Made by a program: the position numbers and the translations under genes. The notes beneath the pieces were generated by a model. The model was not told where the DNA came from and did not search any database. It was given only the letters and a program-made list of their open reading frames with translations. 64,000 nt of DNA from Pachypanchax playfairii. Taxonomy: Eukaryota > Chordata > Actinopteri > Cyprinodontiformes > Aplocheilidae. Where the stretch lies: assembly GCA_006937955.1 (NCBI GenBank), contig SSNP01000123.1, forward strand, positions 1,034,083 through 1,098,082, written 5' to 3'. Of this stretch, positions 23,431 to 34,015 are shown piece by piece. The stretch's first letter is position 1, and each line of letters begins with the position of its first letter.

Positions 23431-26400
23431 CTATCTTAGGACCTTTTCCCTCTTGCTGGGGGCATGTTTGTGGCAATAGTCTGGAGGAGTGGGATTTGGG
23501 CTTGCATTCATACCTGAGGGGACATAATACATATTCTCAAGGTAGCTATGGTCCAGTGGTGGATGGTTTGGGGGCTCTGGCTTGGATCCCTGACCTGAAG
23601 GATTCCTGCAGCTGACTCCAGGCCTGCTTGGGTGCATAGTTGCTGCAACAGAGGCCTCGGGATATTGGGGTGGCTGAGGTTGAGTCTGGGGGTGGGCTAG
23701 AGGAGGAGGAGCAGCACAAGGCATATACTGTGGAGCAGGAGCATACATGTTAGGGTTGTGGAGAGGTGGGAAGGGGGCTGTAGAGGGAGGATACAGGCCT
23801 GAGTGGGACATTGCTTGTTGAGGGATGAGCACCTCCACATACTGGCCAGTCTCTGGGTCAAACAGCATTTTCCTTAGTGGCTGTACAGGCACCTCAATGT
23901 AAAAATACTTTCCTGTTTCAGGATCCAGAAGCACTCTGCGTGGTGTCTGTCCATAACTACTCTCTGAATAAAGGCTAGAGCTATCACCACCATATTCAGA
24001 GCCATAAGAAGACCCCATTGTTTGAGGGCCACACAGGTACTGATGGTCCATGGAAGAGAGGCCAGGAGAGTGATTGTGACGAGGATCACTGTAAGGAGCT
24101 CCAGTGATGTTTGGTGGCTGTTGGTGGGGGGATCTGTGGACTGGAGGCCTTCGAGAAGCAGCATGCTGGGGTGGCGGCAATGAGCGGTCAGCTGAGAAGG
24201 CCTGCATGAGTGAGGTGTGGGAAGAGCAGGGAGCAGACTGGTGAAGAGACGGGTATGCGGAAGGAGGTTGGTTTGGACCAAGAGGGCTTGACTTGGGGGA
24301 GCCTAGATGATACGTCATTGGCTGAGGGTCAGGTCCACATTGGTGGGGGTGGAGAGGAGGCAAGCTCATTTGGTAAGGTAAAGTTTGGCCTGTAGAATTT
24401 GGTGGGATGGGCGGAGTAAAATTATGAGGGCTGCAGTGATGATGAGGAGACATATGACCAGAGTGAGAGGGACACCCAGCAGTGCAGGAACAGGGAGGAG
24501 GGCGGTATGAGGATTGATGACGATTTGACCTTGGGGGAGGCAAATCTGGGAGCAAGAGTGGACTGAAGCTCTCTCTTTCATCATAGCTTGGAGGGTCATC
24601 GGATGCATAAAAACGCTCATCATCTAACCTTTGGGCACACTTGTTAGAGAGAGATCTGTTGCATGATTGATGTTGAAATCTTCGTACTTGGGTAGTGGAA
24701 ACACCCGCAAGTTGTTTTATATTGTTTGAAGTACCTGGCATGGCTTGATCATGAGAGCAGGCTGCCCCGGGAAATTGCATTTGGCTGTCTGAAGCCACTG
24801 GAGCCGACTGGCTGGATTCAGATGGAGTAACTCCAGAGATCTGGTGTGGTTTTGGGTGAGGAACCAGACTTGGGGCTGATGTAACACTGAACCCTGTGGC
24901 TGGTGTTGTTGATAAGGATGCAGGTTTTTGTGCTATTGTTGAGCCTTGAAGAGAAGGAGCAGACTGTTGGTGCTGGACTCTGTCAGAAGTTGCCTCTGTG
25001 TCTGATGACGTAACAGACTGGTTGGTTTGATTGGAGATGGTGGTTACTGTTGTTTTGTGAGGTGGGAGTTTAAGGCTCGACACGGCAGACACTGTCAGTT
25101 TTCTAGAATAGTTTGATGTTGATGTAGAATCATTGGAAATTTTTCTGTAAATTGTGGGTGAGCTCACCACAATAGTTTGAGGTCTCTCCTCACTTTGCAG
25201 TTTCCCAGGTGATGAAAATGTTGATGATGTTCTCTGTGCTTCAAGTGGTGTGGCTCCTAAATCTGCAGGCTTAAATTTGTAGTTTGGTTTGGGAGGCACA
25301 GCTGGTTTTTGAGAATTCTTAGCTATAGATTTTACCTCGATAGTCTGAGGCCTTTGGTTTCCAGTCGAGTTTGCTGGTATTTCTTGTTGCTGTGTTTCTT
25401 TGGACAATGATTTAACTTCAACAGCCTGAGGTTTGACCTTCCGTATTGCAGGGGACCTTGGAGGAAAAGTTGGATCTATTCTCTTAACTGCTTCAAAATC
25501 TCCCATGTCTTTTTGTTTGTTGAGAGAAGGTAGTTGTTCTTGTGGATTTATTTTTTGCTTTGTTTCATTTTTTCCCTCAGATTTAGGGCTAACTCGCTCT
25601 TCTTCTCTGGGTGTTGCGAGAATATCTGTGCTGTCAGTCACTGCCAAGGGTCCAGATGTAGTAGATGATGAAGAAAATTTCCTCTCTCTGTAAGACTCAA
25701 CCAAGCCTCCTTCTGAAGGAGGTTTGGTTTGTAGGGGGATCTCCAGACAGTTTACATGCTTACAGGGAACTCCTTTAGCTCCAGCTGTGTTCTGATTGTC
25801 ACCAACCACTGCTCCAATATCAGCTTGATAGCCTTTCTCCTTTAAAAGCATGGAAACCGAGTGGCCGCCACTGCCAGATGTGTTGTCAGGGGAACTAGGC
25901 CCAGGTGAAAGTGATACAGTTGTTGGAGCTTGAATAGAAGCCGGAGTCTCGTCTTGGAGTGACGATGCAAACATGTTGGTTTTGTTTGGTTTTTCTCTTA
26001 TTAACACCACAGCAGTGGAAACTTCTCTTTCCTTACAAGGATTTTTCTGGAGGCTTCCAAGCGTTGGAGGATTTTGGTCTGTTCTGGTCATCACAGGTTG
26101 GTCTTTATTTTCTTTGTGGATTTCTTTCATGGCGTTTTGTGTTTCTGCTGTGTTGTTCATATTAAGCTCACAATGCTCGTGAATCCCTTCGTCTCCCGTT
26201 GATGTGTTTGAATTCAAAGACAGGGATTCCTTGCACTTTACATATTCTTGGGTTTTGTTATCTAACTTGTTCTTGAGGCTTGATGTTTTATTTTTTTCAT
26301 CTTTCCAGCAGACAGCTTTGTATTCTATTTGCATTGGCTGTGGACCAGACAGAGAACTTCCTGTGTTCTGAGTAGATGGAGGAGATATTAGCATATCTGA

Positions 26401-29400
26401 ATCATTTGTGTTTTCTTTCTTTTCTTTTTTTCTTTCCATCCAGAATTCTTCTTTGCTTTCCTCCTGCACCTCTTCCCTCCATTTGTCATTGACACTGTTT
26501 GTACCTTCTTTATTCACATTCAGTGGACTGACAGGATTAGATGTCTTGAAAGAAAGGTTGTATGTATTTTTCACAAGAGGCCTCACATCTCTAACTTTGT
26601 GAATGGGAGACTTAGCTTGATTCTTCTCATGCCCGTCACCCTCTGTTTCCTCGTCCACACTGGTCTCTGTCTTTTCTTCTTCTTTTTCTCTGACAGACAC
26701 GTCTGCTGAAAAGGGTCCAGGTTTGCTTTCAGCTTCTGGAGTGAGACAAACACTCAAAGAGGTTTTCTTTTTCTCCAGGGCTTTGGGTGTGATCTCCTGT
26801 GTTTTGGATGCATGTGCATCTTCGTCAGCTTGCAGCTCTTGTGTGTGAGGCTTTGTGTTTTCACATCCCTGATCTTTCTTTGTCATTCCATCCTGTGTGT
26901 TGCTGGACACTGAAGAAGTTACTGTCTCCCACATGGTGGTATTTGCAGAGTCATCTACTTGTCTTTCATGTGTTTGATGTAATCCAACTTGTGACTTTTT
27001 ACTCTCAAGTGCAATTTTTAATTCAGATTTTACCTCTGATTCTGATGAATTTGCACTTCTGCTCTGATAAACAGCCTCTTCGCTGTCAGTCTGGGAAAAG
27101 GTCAAACTTCTGATGCTGCTGGAGGAGCTAGGCCTGTTACTAGATCTTATTCCATGGCTTTTGGGCGGTTTGGTTTGTTGTTTTGTGTTTGGTTCTTCTC
27201 TCACTGGAAAACCCTCAGATGAAAGACTGTAATCGGAATGAAGACTGGAACTTAGATCATGTGAGTCAGGTTTTGGGGACTCTTTACATGATGCTGCCAC
27301 ACTCTCGGTTGGGAAGCTCATTTCTTTGCTTGTTTGCTCATCTGGTTGTTTGTCAACACTTTGCATCTTTTTCGACAACACATTCTTGATGAGACATGAA
27401 GCCATCTTAGTTTTAGAACAGGTTTCATCCATGGAAGCAGACTTTTTAAGTTTGGACTCTCGTTCCTTTTGTTGATTGAGCTCAGAGCTGTCCTCTGAAG
27501 GATAACATTCTTGCATAGCTGCAGGTGTACTGTGTTGTCTCATAAAGGTCACTCGGGGATGACTCTCTTGACAGGGGCTTTCCACTATTGCTGGTATCCC
27601 AGGACTGCTATTTTCACTGCTCTCGTCCTGCTTCCCTTCAGCGTTGTTCCTTCTTTTGAACTGAATCTGTCGTTTTGGTACTCCTCTTCTCACCTTCCTG
27701 CTGTCTTCTCTTTCCAAAGATACATCAATGCATTCAAAGCTGCCCATCTCATATCGTCGAGAAGTATCTAGGTCATCTGAAAAGTGTGCAGATTGTTGTT
27801 GGAGGAAGAGGTCATCATGGTCAAGCTTTTGGGCTGAACCTTTGAAGTCAGCATAGGCTAGCCAGGCTGCGTTGACCCCAGCTGGGCTCTCCTGAGTGGA
27901 TGGTTGAGAGATGTTTGTAGAGGAACAGTGGCTGGAGTTGTACATGTCAAGGTAATCTACTTCAGGACTTGATAGGCTGCGGAAAGCCACATCTGTCAAC
28001 CACTTCACCTCATTGTCAGCTTCATCAAGTTCACTTCCCATGCTGGAGCTGGAACTCTGACACGGCCTGTTAGTGGCCAAACGTCGAGCAGCACCTTTCT
28101 TGTTCTGTGATGCAGGAGGTTGAAGTTTTCTTCTGGTACAACCACCCCAGGTATCCCTTTGAGAGGGAAGTTTGAGCAAACTCGCTTGTTGCTGTCTTGT
28201 CCCAAGCAGGCTCTCTGAGAAAGAATGTACTGTTTGCAGTCCCTGACTTGTCTCTCTGCTTGTGGGAGCTGCACTGCAACTCACAGGTCCTTTTCTATTC
28301 CTGGCACTGAATGACAGCTCAACCTGTTCCCCTCTGTAACTGGCAACCCTCTGCCACCCTCCCTCTCTTTCAGGAGCCCGCTCCTCCCTCTCTGTCTTTC
28401 TGTCCATCCCCCTATCCATTTTCTTCTTTAAAACCACATCTCTTTCCTGCTTTGGTGGCATTTCACTCTCCATCTCCAATTGCCTTTCCATTCTGACCCA
28501 ATGGGCTTGGCTATAAGTGTCAACAGGTTCAACATTGGGGCTTTCCCTATTTGGCGCCCCTTTTTTAAAATTACCAGTTGATGAGGAGGCTAAAACCTGA
28601 GAGGGGCTATGGTTTCGGTTCTGCCACTGTCTGTATGGTCTTTCAGGGGCTATAATGTGGACAGGTGTAAACCTGGTGAGGGGTGGAGATGGAGTCCGCC
28701 GTCTGTTTATACTGCGGGACATGTCCTGTGTGAACCTCTCTCTGTTTTCAGGTCTGACTTTAGTTAACGGATGTCTTCTTGAGTTCTCAGATGTGTGAGT
28801 CCATTCTGGGGGAAAAACACTGCTGTCAAAATTCAGGGAAGGAGAAATGGATGTAGATTTGAGATTGTTCTGTCTTTTCACAGTAGTTCTGTGGGCTGGT
28901 AAAATGTTTGGATTCCTGTCTTTAGGGACTAAGAGATTAGAAGACAAAGACTTGATTTCTTTTCTTTGAAAAAGGGGTAACTTAAGGTCTGGATTTTCCT
29001 CGGTGGAGGAAGTTACTCTTGTTCTATCCTGAATGTAACCTCCTTTTATAATTCCTTCTGTTTCTGTGGTTTGTTGTATCAGTGAATGGTCCAAACTTTT
29101 TTCTGATAACACAGACAGAGGTGAACGAACTGCTTCCTCTTGTGAGTTTGTAAGTTCAGCCACAGCGTCTTTCTCTGTCCTTTCCAATTCAAACGAGAGA
29201 GACAGGCTGTCTGGTGCCTGATGTATGGGTGACTGTGTTTCTGTGATATTTTCAGAAACAGAGTCTAGTTTTGTCTCAGGTGAACTTCTTACAGAAACTG
29301 GTGTTGTGGAGAGTGTTGCTGGTGATTGTTGGTACCTCTGCTCAGAAAATTGAGAAAATGACGGGCTTTGTACCTTGTCAGATGTTGGGGTTTGATGTCC

Positions 29401-31305
29401 TGGTTCAGGTGAAGGGGTGCGAGTATTTGGCTGAGGTGAGTGTGTTTGAGTTCTGGATTGAGGCAAAATAGTTGCTTCTGACAAAGAAACAGAGCTTGTG
29501 GTTGAGAGGTGTGGGGAACCAGTGCACTCCTCTATACTACTATCTATACTTCCTTTACTCACTTCAGAGGACACAAGGGTCCTTTGTCTTTGAAGTTCGG
29601 GAAACGGGGGACTGTTCCTGTCCTCAGGCTGAACAACAGAATAACAGATTCCTGTAATATGAGGGGAGGACGTAAGACTTCTTGTTGAAGCAGAACCAAA
29701 ATGAAGATCTAAGAGAGGAGAACCTGATTCTGTCTTCCCTTGAGAGGGCTTCTCTTTCCTTTTGACCTCAGGTGAGGATGCTGTGATCCTGATCTCAGGT
29801 GAGGGAGTAGTATATCTGTGCTCTATGGGAGAGCTGCTGTGTTGTACTCCGGGTGATGGAGATAAACTCACCACAGGTGAAGACACCTGGGACAAATTGT
29901 TTTGTCTGTTAGCAGAAGGGTCAGGGGAGGGACTTCTTGAACTTAGACTGGTTGAAGAAGGAGAAGCAGGATTCAGAAACCCAGGTGAGGTACTTATATT
30001 TCTTAATTCAGGTGAAACAATGTACCCCAGAAGCTCAGGTGATGTTAGAGCTGAAGTGACAGGAGAGGGGTGTGTGTATCTAGGTTCAGGTGTAGAAACA
30101 GTACCTTCTGGATCAGCTGATAACCTGGTATCGTGGCTCTTAGAAGTAGTTATGGTGTCTTTTCCTCCTGTAGATGAATCTGAAATAAGTTCAGCTGTTT
30201 GGACAGAATCTTCAATATCAGGTGTAGATCTTCTGCTAAAGAGATCAGGTAGGGAGATCCTCCCTCTTAGCTCAGGGGAAAGAGACTGCGCTTGAGTACC
30301 AAGGAGAGGGTAACTATTTCTGAGCTCAGGAGAGACAAGCGCTCCTCCTGAAAGAGATTTTGAGTCTGAACCACTAGGTGAGGGTAAAGTAGCAGAAAGG
30401 AGGGTTCTAGATTCAAGGTCTGAATCTGTGCAATCCTGAGAAAAGTGTGTGAGCTCAGCTGAAGGACTGCTGTTTTGGCTGAAGTAGCCGGCTCCTGGCC
30501 CAAATAGATCCTGCAACTGAGGGGAACTTGAAGTTAAAGATTGATTTGATGGGCTGCTCTGTTTCTTGTTGAGTGGAGGTGTTATTTTCCTTGGTTCAAT
30601 CTCTGAACAACTTAGACTTGGACTCTCTGTTAAACCCGGTGATGATGATGAAAGTCTGTTCTCAGCTGAGGATGATGATGATGAGGAGGACTGTCTTCCC
30701 TCTGGACTGAAAGGACCAGGGCTGTAACATCCAGGTGAAGGTGTCCTCTCTCCACTGTTGAAAACTTGGGATGATGCGGTGACTGATGATGGGGTACTTG
30801 TGCAGAGCTGAGGTACGGGCGATACACCTTTTGGTTCTAAATTTGAGCTATTTTCCTCAGAAACCCTTGGATATTCTAGTTCCTTATCCCCCAATTGCGT
30901 CCTCTCCAAAAATTTATTTTGCAGTTCTGGGCTGTAAAACGTTTCTCCAGAATCTTCCAAACCCTCCTCTCCCTCGCTGGATCCCTGTGCAGTGTGATAA
31001 GAACCAGAAGAATCGTTCAGGTCATCCACTTGAGGTGACGCAGCAGCTGTGCCTTCCACTTCCAACTGAGAAGGGACAATGACTCCTGCTGAAGGGCTGC
31101 TGGATAAGGATGGTGACTCACAGTCGTCTCCAAAAATGTCACACAGGCAGGTGGTTTCAGAGATGGCGCTCCTCTGAGCGGGGACGTTAATAATGTCGAA
31201 GATTTCAACGCGGTTTGGGGTACCCTCGCGATGGCACAGGGAAAAGGTACGAGGCGCACTGCGCAGGAAGGAGTAGTTATCCCCCTGGAGAGTCCAGCTG
31301 TCCAT
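23431..31305 (-). CDS. Giant single-exon DUF4585-family protein (C4orf54/PROB1/CEFIP-like), 2624 aa
   Basis: One uninterrupted reading frame of 2624 codons. It is mostly low-complexity, Ser/Pro-rich and predicted disordered, with no signal peptide or membrane segment. Family marks are conserved islands. GSELDEADNEV followed by LTDVAFRSL sits near residue 1090. NVLSKKMQ is near 1300 and VRDVRPLVKNTYNLSF near 1575. The DUF4585 tandem LLDPETGKYFYIEVPVQP / LFDPETGQYVEVLIP is near 2460. C4orf54, PROB1 and C10orf71/CEFIP share this domain, and the last is a muscle Z-disc protein that binds FHL2. A muscle-scaffold role is an inference from the family. PAVPPKP is a possible SH3 ligand. The start follows a splice acceptor (exon from 31379). 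I cannot say which family member it is; it is longer than the human members as I recall them. Confidence 0.88.
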   Translation of the reverse strand: MDSWTLQGDNYSFLRSAPRTFSLCHREGTPNRVEIFDIINVPAQRSAISETTCLCDIFGDDCESPSLSSSPSAGVIVPSQLEVEGTAAASPQVDDLNDSSGSYHTAQGSSEGEEGLEDSGETFYSPELQNKFLERTQLGDKELEYPRVSEENSSNLEPKGVSPVPQLCTSTPSSVTASSQVFNSGERTPSPGCYSPGPFSPEGRQSSSSSSSSAENRLSSSSPGLTESPSLSCSEIEPRKITPPLNKKQSSPSNQSLTSSSPQLQDLFGPGAGYFSQNSSPSAELTHFSQDCTDSDLESRTLLSATLPSPSGSDSKSLSGGALVSPELRNSYPLLGTQAQSLSPELRGRISLPDLFSRRSTPDIEDSVQTAELISDSSTGGKDTITTSKSHDTRLSADPEGTVSTPEPRYTHPSPVTSALTSPELLGYIVSPELRNISTSPGFLNPASPSSTSLSSRSPSPDPSANRQNNLSQVSSPVVSLSPSPGVQHSSSPIEHRYTTPSPEIRITASSPEVKRKEKPSQGKTESGSPLLDLHFGSASTRSLTSSPHITGICYSVVQPEDRNSPPFPELQRQRTLVSSEVSKGSIDSSIEECTGSPHLSTTSSVSLSEATILPQSRTQTHSPQPNTRTPSPEPGHQTPTSDKVQSPSFSQFSEQRYQQSPATLSTTPVSVRSSPETKLDSVSENITETQSPIHQAPDSLSLSFELERTEKDAVAELTNSQEEAVRSPLSVLSEKSLDHSLIQQTTETEGIIKGGYIQDRTRVTSSTEENPDLKLPLFQRKEIKSLSSNLLVPKDRNPNILPAHRTTVKRQNNLKSTSISPSLNFDSSVFPPEWTHTSENSRRHPLTKVRPENRERFTQDMSRSINRRRTPSPPLTRFTPVHIIAPERPYRQWQNRNHSPSQVLASSSTGNFKKGAPNRESPNVEPVDTYSQAHWVRMERQLEMESEMPPKQERDVVLKKKMDRGMDRKTEREERAPEREGGWQRVASYRGEQVELSFSARNRKGPVSCSAAPTSRETSQGLQTVHSFSESLLGTRQQQASLLKLPSQRDTWGGCTRRKLQPPASQNKKGAARRLATNRPCQSSSSSMGSELDEADNEVKWLTDVAFRSLSSPEVDYLDMYNSSHCSSTNISQPSTQESPAGVNAAWLAYADFKGSAQKLDHDDLFLQQQSAHFSDDLDTSRRYEMGSFECIDVSLEREDSRKVRRGVPKRQIQFKRRNNAEGKQDESSENSSPGIPAIVESPCQESHPRVTFMRQHSTPAAMQECYPSEDSSELNQQKERESKLKKSASMDETCSKTKMASCLIKNVLSKKMQSVDKQPDEQTSKEMSFPTESVAASCKESPKPDSHDLSSSLHSDYSLSSEGFPVREEPNTKQQTKPPKSHGIRSSNRPSSSSSIRSLTFSQTDSEEAVYQSRSANSSESEVKSELKIALESKKSQVGLHQTHERQVDDSANTTMWETVTSSVSSNTQDGMTKKDQGCENTKPHTQELQADEDAHASKTQEITPKALEKKKTSLSVCLTPEAESKPGPFSADVSVREKEEEKTETSVDEETEGDGHEKNQAKSPIHKVRDVRPLVKNTYNLSFKTSNPVSPLNVNKEGTNSVNDKWREEVQEESKEEFWMERKKEKKENTNDSDMLISPPSTQNTGSSLSGPQPMQIEYKAVCWKDEKNKTSSLKNKLDNKTQEYVKCKESLSLNSNTSTGDEGIHEHCELNMNNTAETQNAMKEIHKENKDQPVMTRTDQNPPTLGSLQKNPCKEREVSTAVVLIREKPNKTNMFASSLQDETPASIQAPTTVSLSPGPSSPDNTSGSGGHSVSMLLKEKGYQADIGAVVGDNQNTAGAKGVPCKHVNCLEIPLQTKPPSEGGLVESYRERKFSSSSTTSGPLAVTDSTDILATPREEERVSPKSEGKNETKQKINPQEQLPSLNKQKDMGDFEAVKRIDPTFPPRSPAIRKVKPQAVEVKSLSKETQQQEIPANSTGNQRPQTIEVKSIAKNSQKPAVPPKPNYKFKPADLGATPLEAQRTSSTFSSPGKLQSEERPQTIVVSSPTIYRKISNDSTSTSNYSRKLTVSAVSSLKLPPHKTTVTTISNQTNQSVTSSDTEATSDRVQHQQSAPSLQGSTIAQKPASLSTTPATGFSVTSAPSLVPHPKPHQISGVTPSESSQSAPVASDSQMQFPGAACSHDQAMPGTSNNIKQLAGVSTTQVRRFQHQSCNRSLSNKCAQRLDDERFYASDDPPSYDERESFSPLLLPDLPPPRSNRHQSSYRPPPCSCTAGCPSHSGHMSPHHHCSPHNFTPPIPPNSTGQTLPYQMSLPPLHPHQCGPDPQPMTYHLGSPKSSPLGPNQPPSAYPSLHQSAPCSSHTSLMQAFSADRSLPPPQHAASRRPPVHRSPHQQPPNITGAPYSDPRHNHSPGLSSMDHQYLCGPQTMGSSYGSEYGGDSSSLYSESSYGQTPRRVLLDPETGKYFYIEVPVQPLRKMLFDPETGQYVEVLIPQQAMSHSGLYPPSTAPFPPLHNPNMYAPAPQYMPCAAPPPLAHPQTQPQPPQYPEASVAATMHPSRPGVSCRNPSGQGSKPEPPNHPPLDHSYLENMYYVPSGMNASPNPTPPDYCHKHAPSKREKVLR

Positions 31306-31379
31306 CGCTAGTCCACAAGCTCCAAATGGTGACTGCGGCCCGTCAAGGCTGCTCCTCCACTAGGTTCTTGGCTCTGTTC
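31306..31379 (-). other. 5' leader part of the DUF4585 coding exon, with splice acceptor
   Basis: On the minus strand TTATTGCAG precedes the exon at 31379. A 74-base leader follows, and the first ATG (31305) opens the long frame. At least one upstream noncoding exon is therefore expected. A GTGAGT donor near 32073 (minus) would give an intron of about 0.7 kb; that pairing is a guess. Confidence 0.5.
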
Positions 31380-32359
31380 CTGCAATAAGATATGATCACC
31401 AGGAGGCTGTGTGGCTCATTCATTTATACCAAAAGCTGCATTTAAAGCATTGAAATTAAAATTAGCTTTGAAATAGTTAGCTTGACTTTAGGAAAGATAT
31501 CTTTGAATAATCTTTTTTAAGAATATCTACAGTTGTATCATTATTAAAACACAGATCGTCTAACCTTTGGACACCTTAAAAAATAATATCAAACAACTTT
31601 AAATACAAAAAAACTGTAATTACTTCTGTTTGAAAGCCAGTATCAAGTTTGATGACAGATTTTCCGAAATTTTGCTATTTACTAAATCTCACAGTTTTAT
31701 TATGAATACAATTGAGTTTGAAAAACATTGTTCATCTGGACTGACAATCATTAGCCAATCTCAAGCATGACATTTATTTAAACTGTTGACATGTAGAATA
31801 AAAGAGGGAAGGAGAACATGTTATATGTAAAAAGAGAAAAAACACATTTTTCATATTGTACCTCAGGGCACTGATGAAGGTTTCCCAACAGCATTGAGTT
31901 TCTGAAAGGTGCAAAATCTTCGCTTCATCCAACAAACTGCTTCCAGTGTGTCATATTTAGGACTGAGCCACTCAGTTCAACTCAGTCTACCAGACTGACT
32001 GGATACCTTCAGAATGTCAAAGACACGTCCATGTATCAGACTTGAATAGCAAAATCCAGGAGGAGGAACTCACTCAGATACATTACATCCCCTAATACTC
32101 TCATCTCTATTCCAGCCCTGACCCTCTGAGCTGGCACCAGGGAAGCATTTACAGCAAACAGTTGAATCCTTTTTATGTATTTTTTATTTTTTTTACAGGC
32201 TGAAGTTTGGATGGGCATTCATTGGCTTTCATGTGGAACTGGGGTGGGGTACCTCACAAGGGGTGGGTGGGTTTATAGTTAGCAACAGATGCTGATCAGG
32301 CCAGGATGGGTGAGTGCGCCTGGAATCTGACACTCACAGCCAGCTCAGTCACATTGCTT

Positions 32360-32373
32360 CTCTATATATAGAG
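32360..32373. promoter_or_regulatory. TATA/MEF2-like palindrome upstream of the DUF4585 gene
   Basis: CTCTATATATAGAG is a perfect palindrome. Its core CTATATATAG fits the MEF2 consensus YTAWWWWTAR and can also serve as a TATA box. On the minus strand it is about 1 kb upstream of the start codon. CAGATG E-box-like and CCCCACCCC motifs lie within 150 bp downstream. This is attractive for a muscle gene but unproven. Confidence 0.35.
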
Positions 32374-32399
32374 CCACATTATCAGAGCCAGATAGACAT

Positions 32400-34011
32400 T
32401 AAGTTTAGTTCCACAGTTCGGCATGCTGTGGAGAAAGAAAGGGTGAATACAGAGCTCGAAGAATGGCACATACAATGTCCCTTGGTTACAAAATACATGA
32501 ACACTAAGGAAGTAGTTAATCTAACTTTGCGTGTACTAGTACTTTGATTTGTGCATGTTTGTGAGTAAGTGGGGAGCAGGTCAAAGGTTAAGACAGACCA
32601 CCCAGTTTAACGAGTCATATGAAATCATGTGTTCTGCTTAGCTGGCAACACATGTATGGTAAAGTATAATAAAATCCAAATATTCTAACATAAATTTATT
32701 TTTATATGTAAATACAGAGGCTAAGCTGAAGCTGTCTAGACCTGCCTGACAGTGGTAAGTTTAGATAAGCCCCTTGTCCCTGATATAATACCTTATGTCA
32801 TTACCAATAATTCTCAGGTATTAAATCATTCAGAGGCAACTATTGGAAAATCCCTATGAATAAAAGGTTCTAATTTTATTATATGTAACTGGTAAGTAAA
32901 CAAGTTATTTTTATGCAAGTCAAAGGATAATGGAGCCCATTTTCTCTGTGAGGGTCTTAATTGGTACTTTTGATGTAGACTGTCTGGTGACCTTAGTGGA
33001 GTCGTTGGATCATGCTCCGATTACTAAAACAATACAGCTCTATATTAACTGCCCTTTAATGCAACTGTAAAATTACAATATGAATGTGTCCTGTGTCCAT
33101 ACAGTCAGTTAAAAATTTTATTATTTTTTTCTGTTTGCTCTGCCTTGGAGAGCTATTATTTTTTTAAACTGAACAATTTAAAGTTTATATACTTATATAG
33201 AGATGGTTTATCTAAATTCAGCACAAAGTGTCACTTTTACGGTCTACTGAGGAGGATTGAAGGATTTTTGCTTAATTTATTACTCTTTTGCCACTTATGA
33301 TGTGTAACTATAGCAATGAGAAACTTTTTTTATGAAGAAGAGCAGCTAATGGACATTATTCAAACAATACTATAAACTGACACCCAAATCCCTGATGAGT
33401 TAAAAAGAAGAAGATGTGGATGCAGAGCAAGAGCAAAGTGAATGAGGAAGTTTAAATCTTCTTTCCTCAGTCATACTAATGAACGTGAACATCTGCAGTC
33501 ACCTGTTGGGTGTGGAGCGTCAGAGCAGGGACATAAATGACAAAAAACAAAACAACAAAATGATAAAGTTCTGTTCTGGTAACTGATCTAGATCCTCGAG
33601 TTGATTGTCCAAAGGAGGATGCTCCAAAAATTGAAGAACATCAGAGAAAACTCTTGGCATCTTTTTCACAACAGCAAGTCATCAGAGGATTTTTCAGATC
33701 CAATGCAACATAAACTGCTACAGGAGATCCTTCCTGTTCACAGCTTTCTTCTCTGAAGAAAAAAACAGTAACTACAACATTTAATTTCCTTTCGGTTATT
33801 AATAAAGTATGTTTGAGTTTCAATTGACATTGAATGTAGAGCCTCCTTTTGCTCCAAATGTGATGCATACCTGTATAACAGCTTCTGGTACTGTTCCTGA
33901 GGAATCTGTCTGTCCATCATTGGCACAGAACTCCAGTTCACTAATGTTCTTGTGTTTGTGTAGGAAAACACCTTTTCAACATTCTATCAGAAATTTCCAA
34001 GGGGGTTTAAG
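32400..34011. other. Intergenic between the divergent DUF4585 and rmnd5b genes
   Basis: No exon or clear repeat is recognised. The two genes are divergently arranged, with about 4 kb between their first known exons, so this stretch may contain shared regulatory DNA. No specific element stands out. Confidence 0.45.
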
Positions 34012-34015
34012 TTAA

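Noticed and set aside
29762..30295. 177-codon plus-strand ORF
   Set aside because: It is antisense to the DUF4585 coding exon; the open frame follows from the biased codons of the Ser/Pro-rich strand.
33640..33770. LINE fragment on the minus strand
   Set aside because: The resemblance to fish retrotransposon sequence was too weak to support a call.
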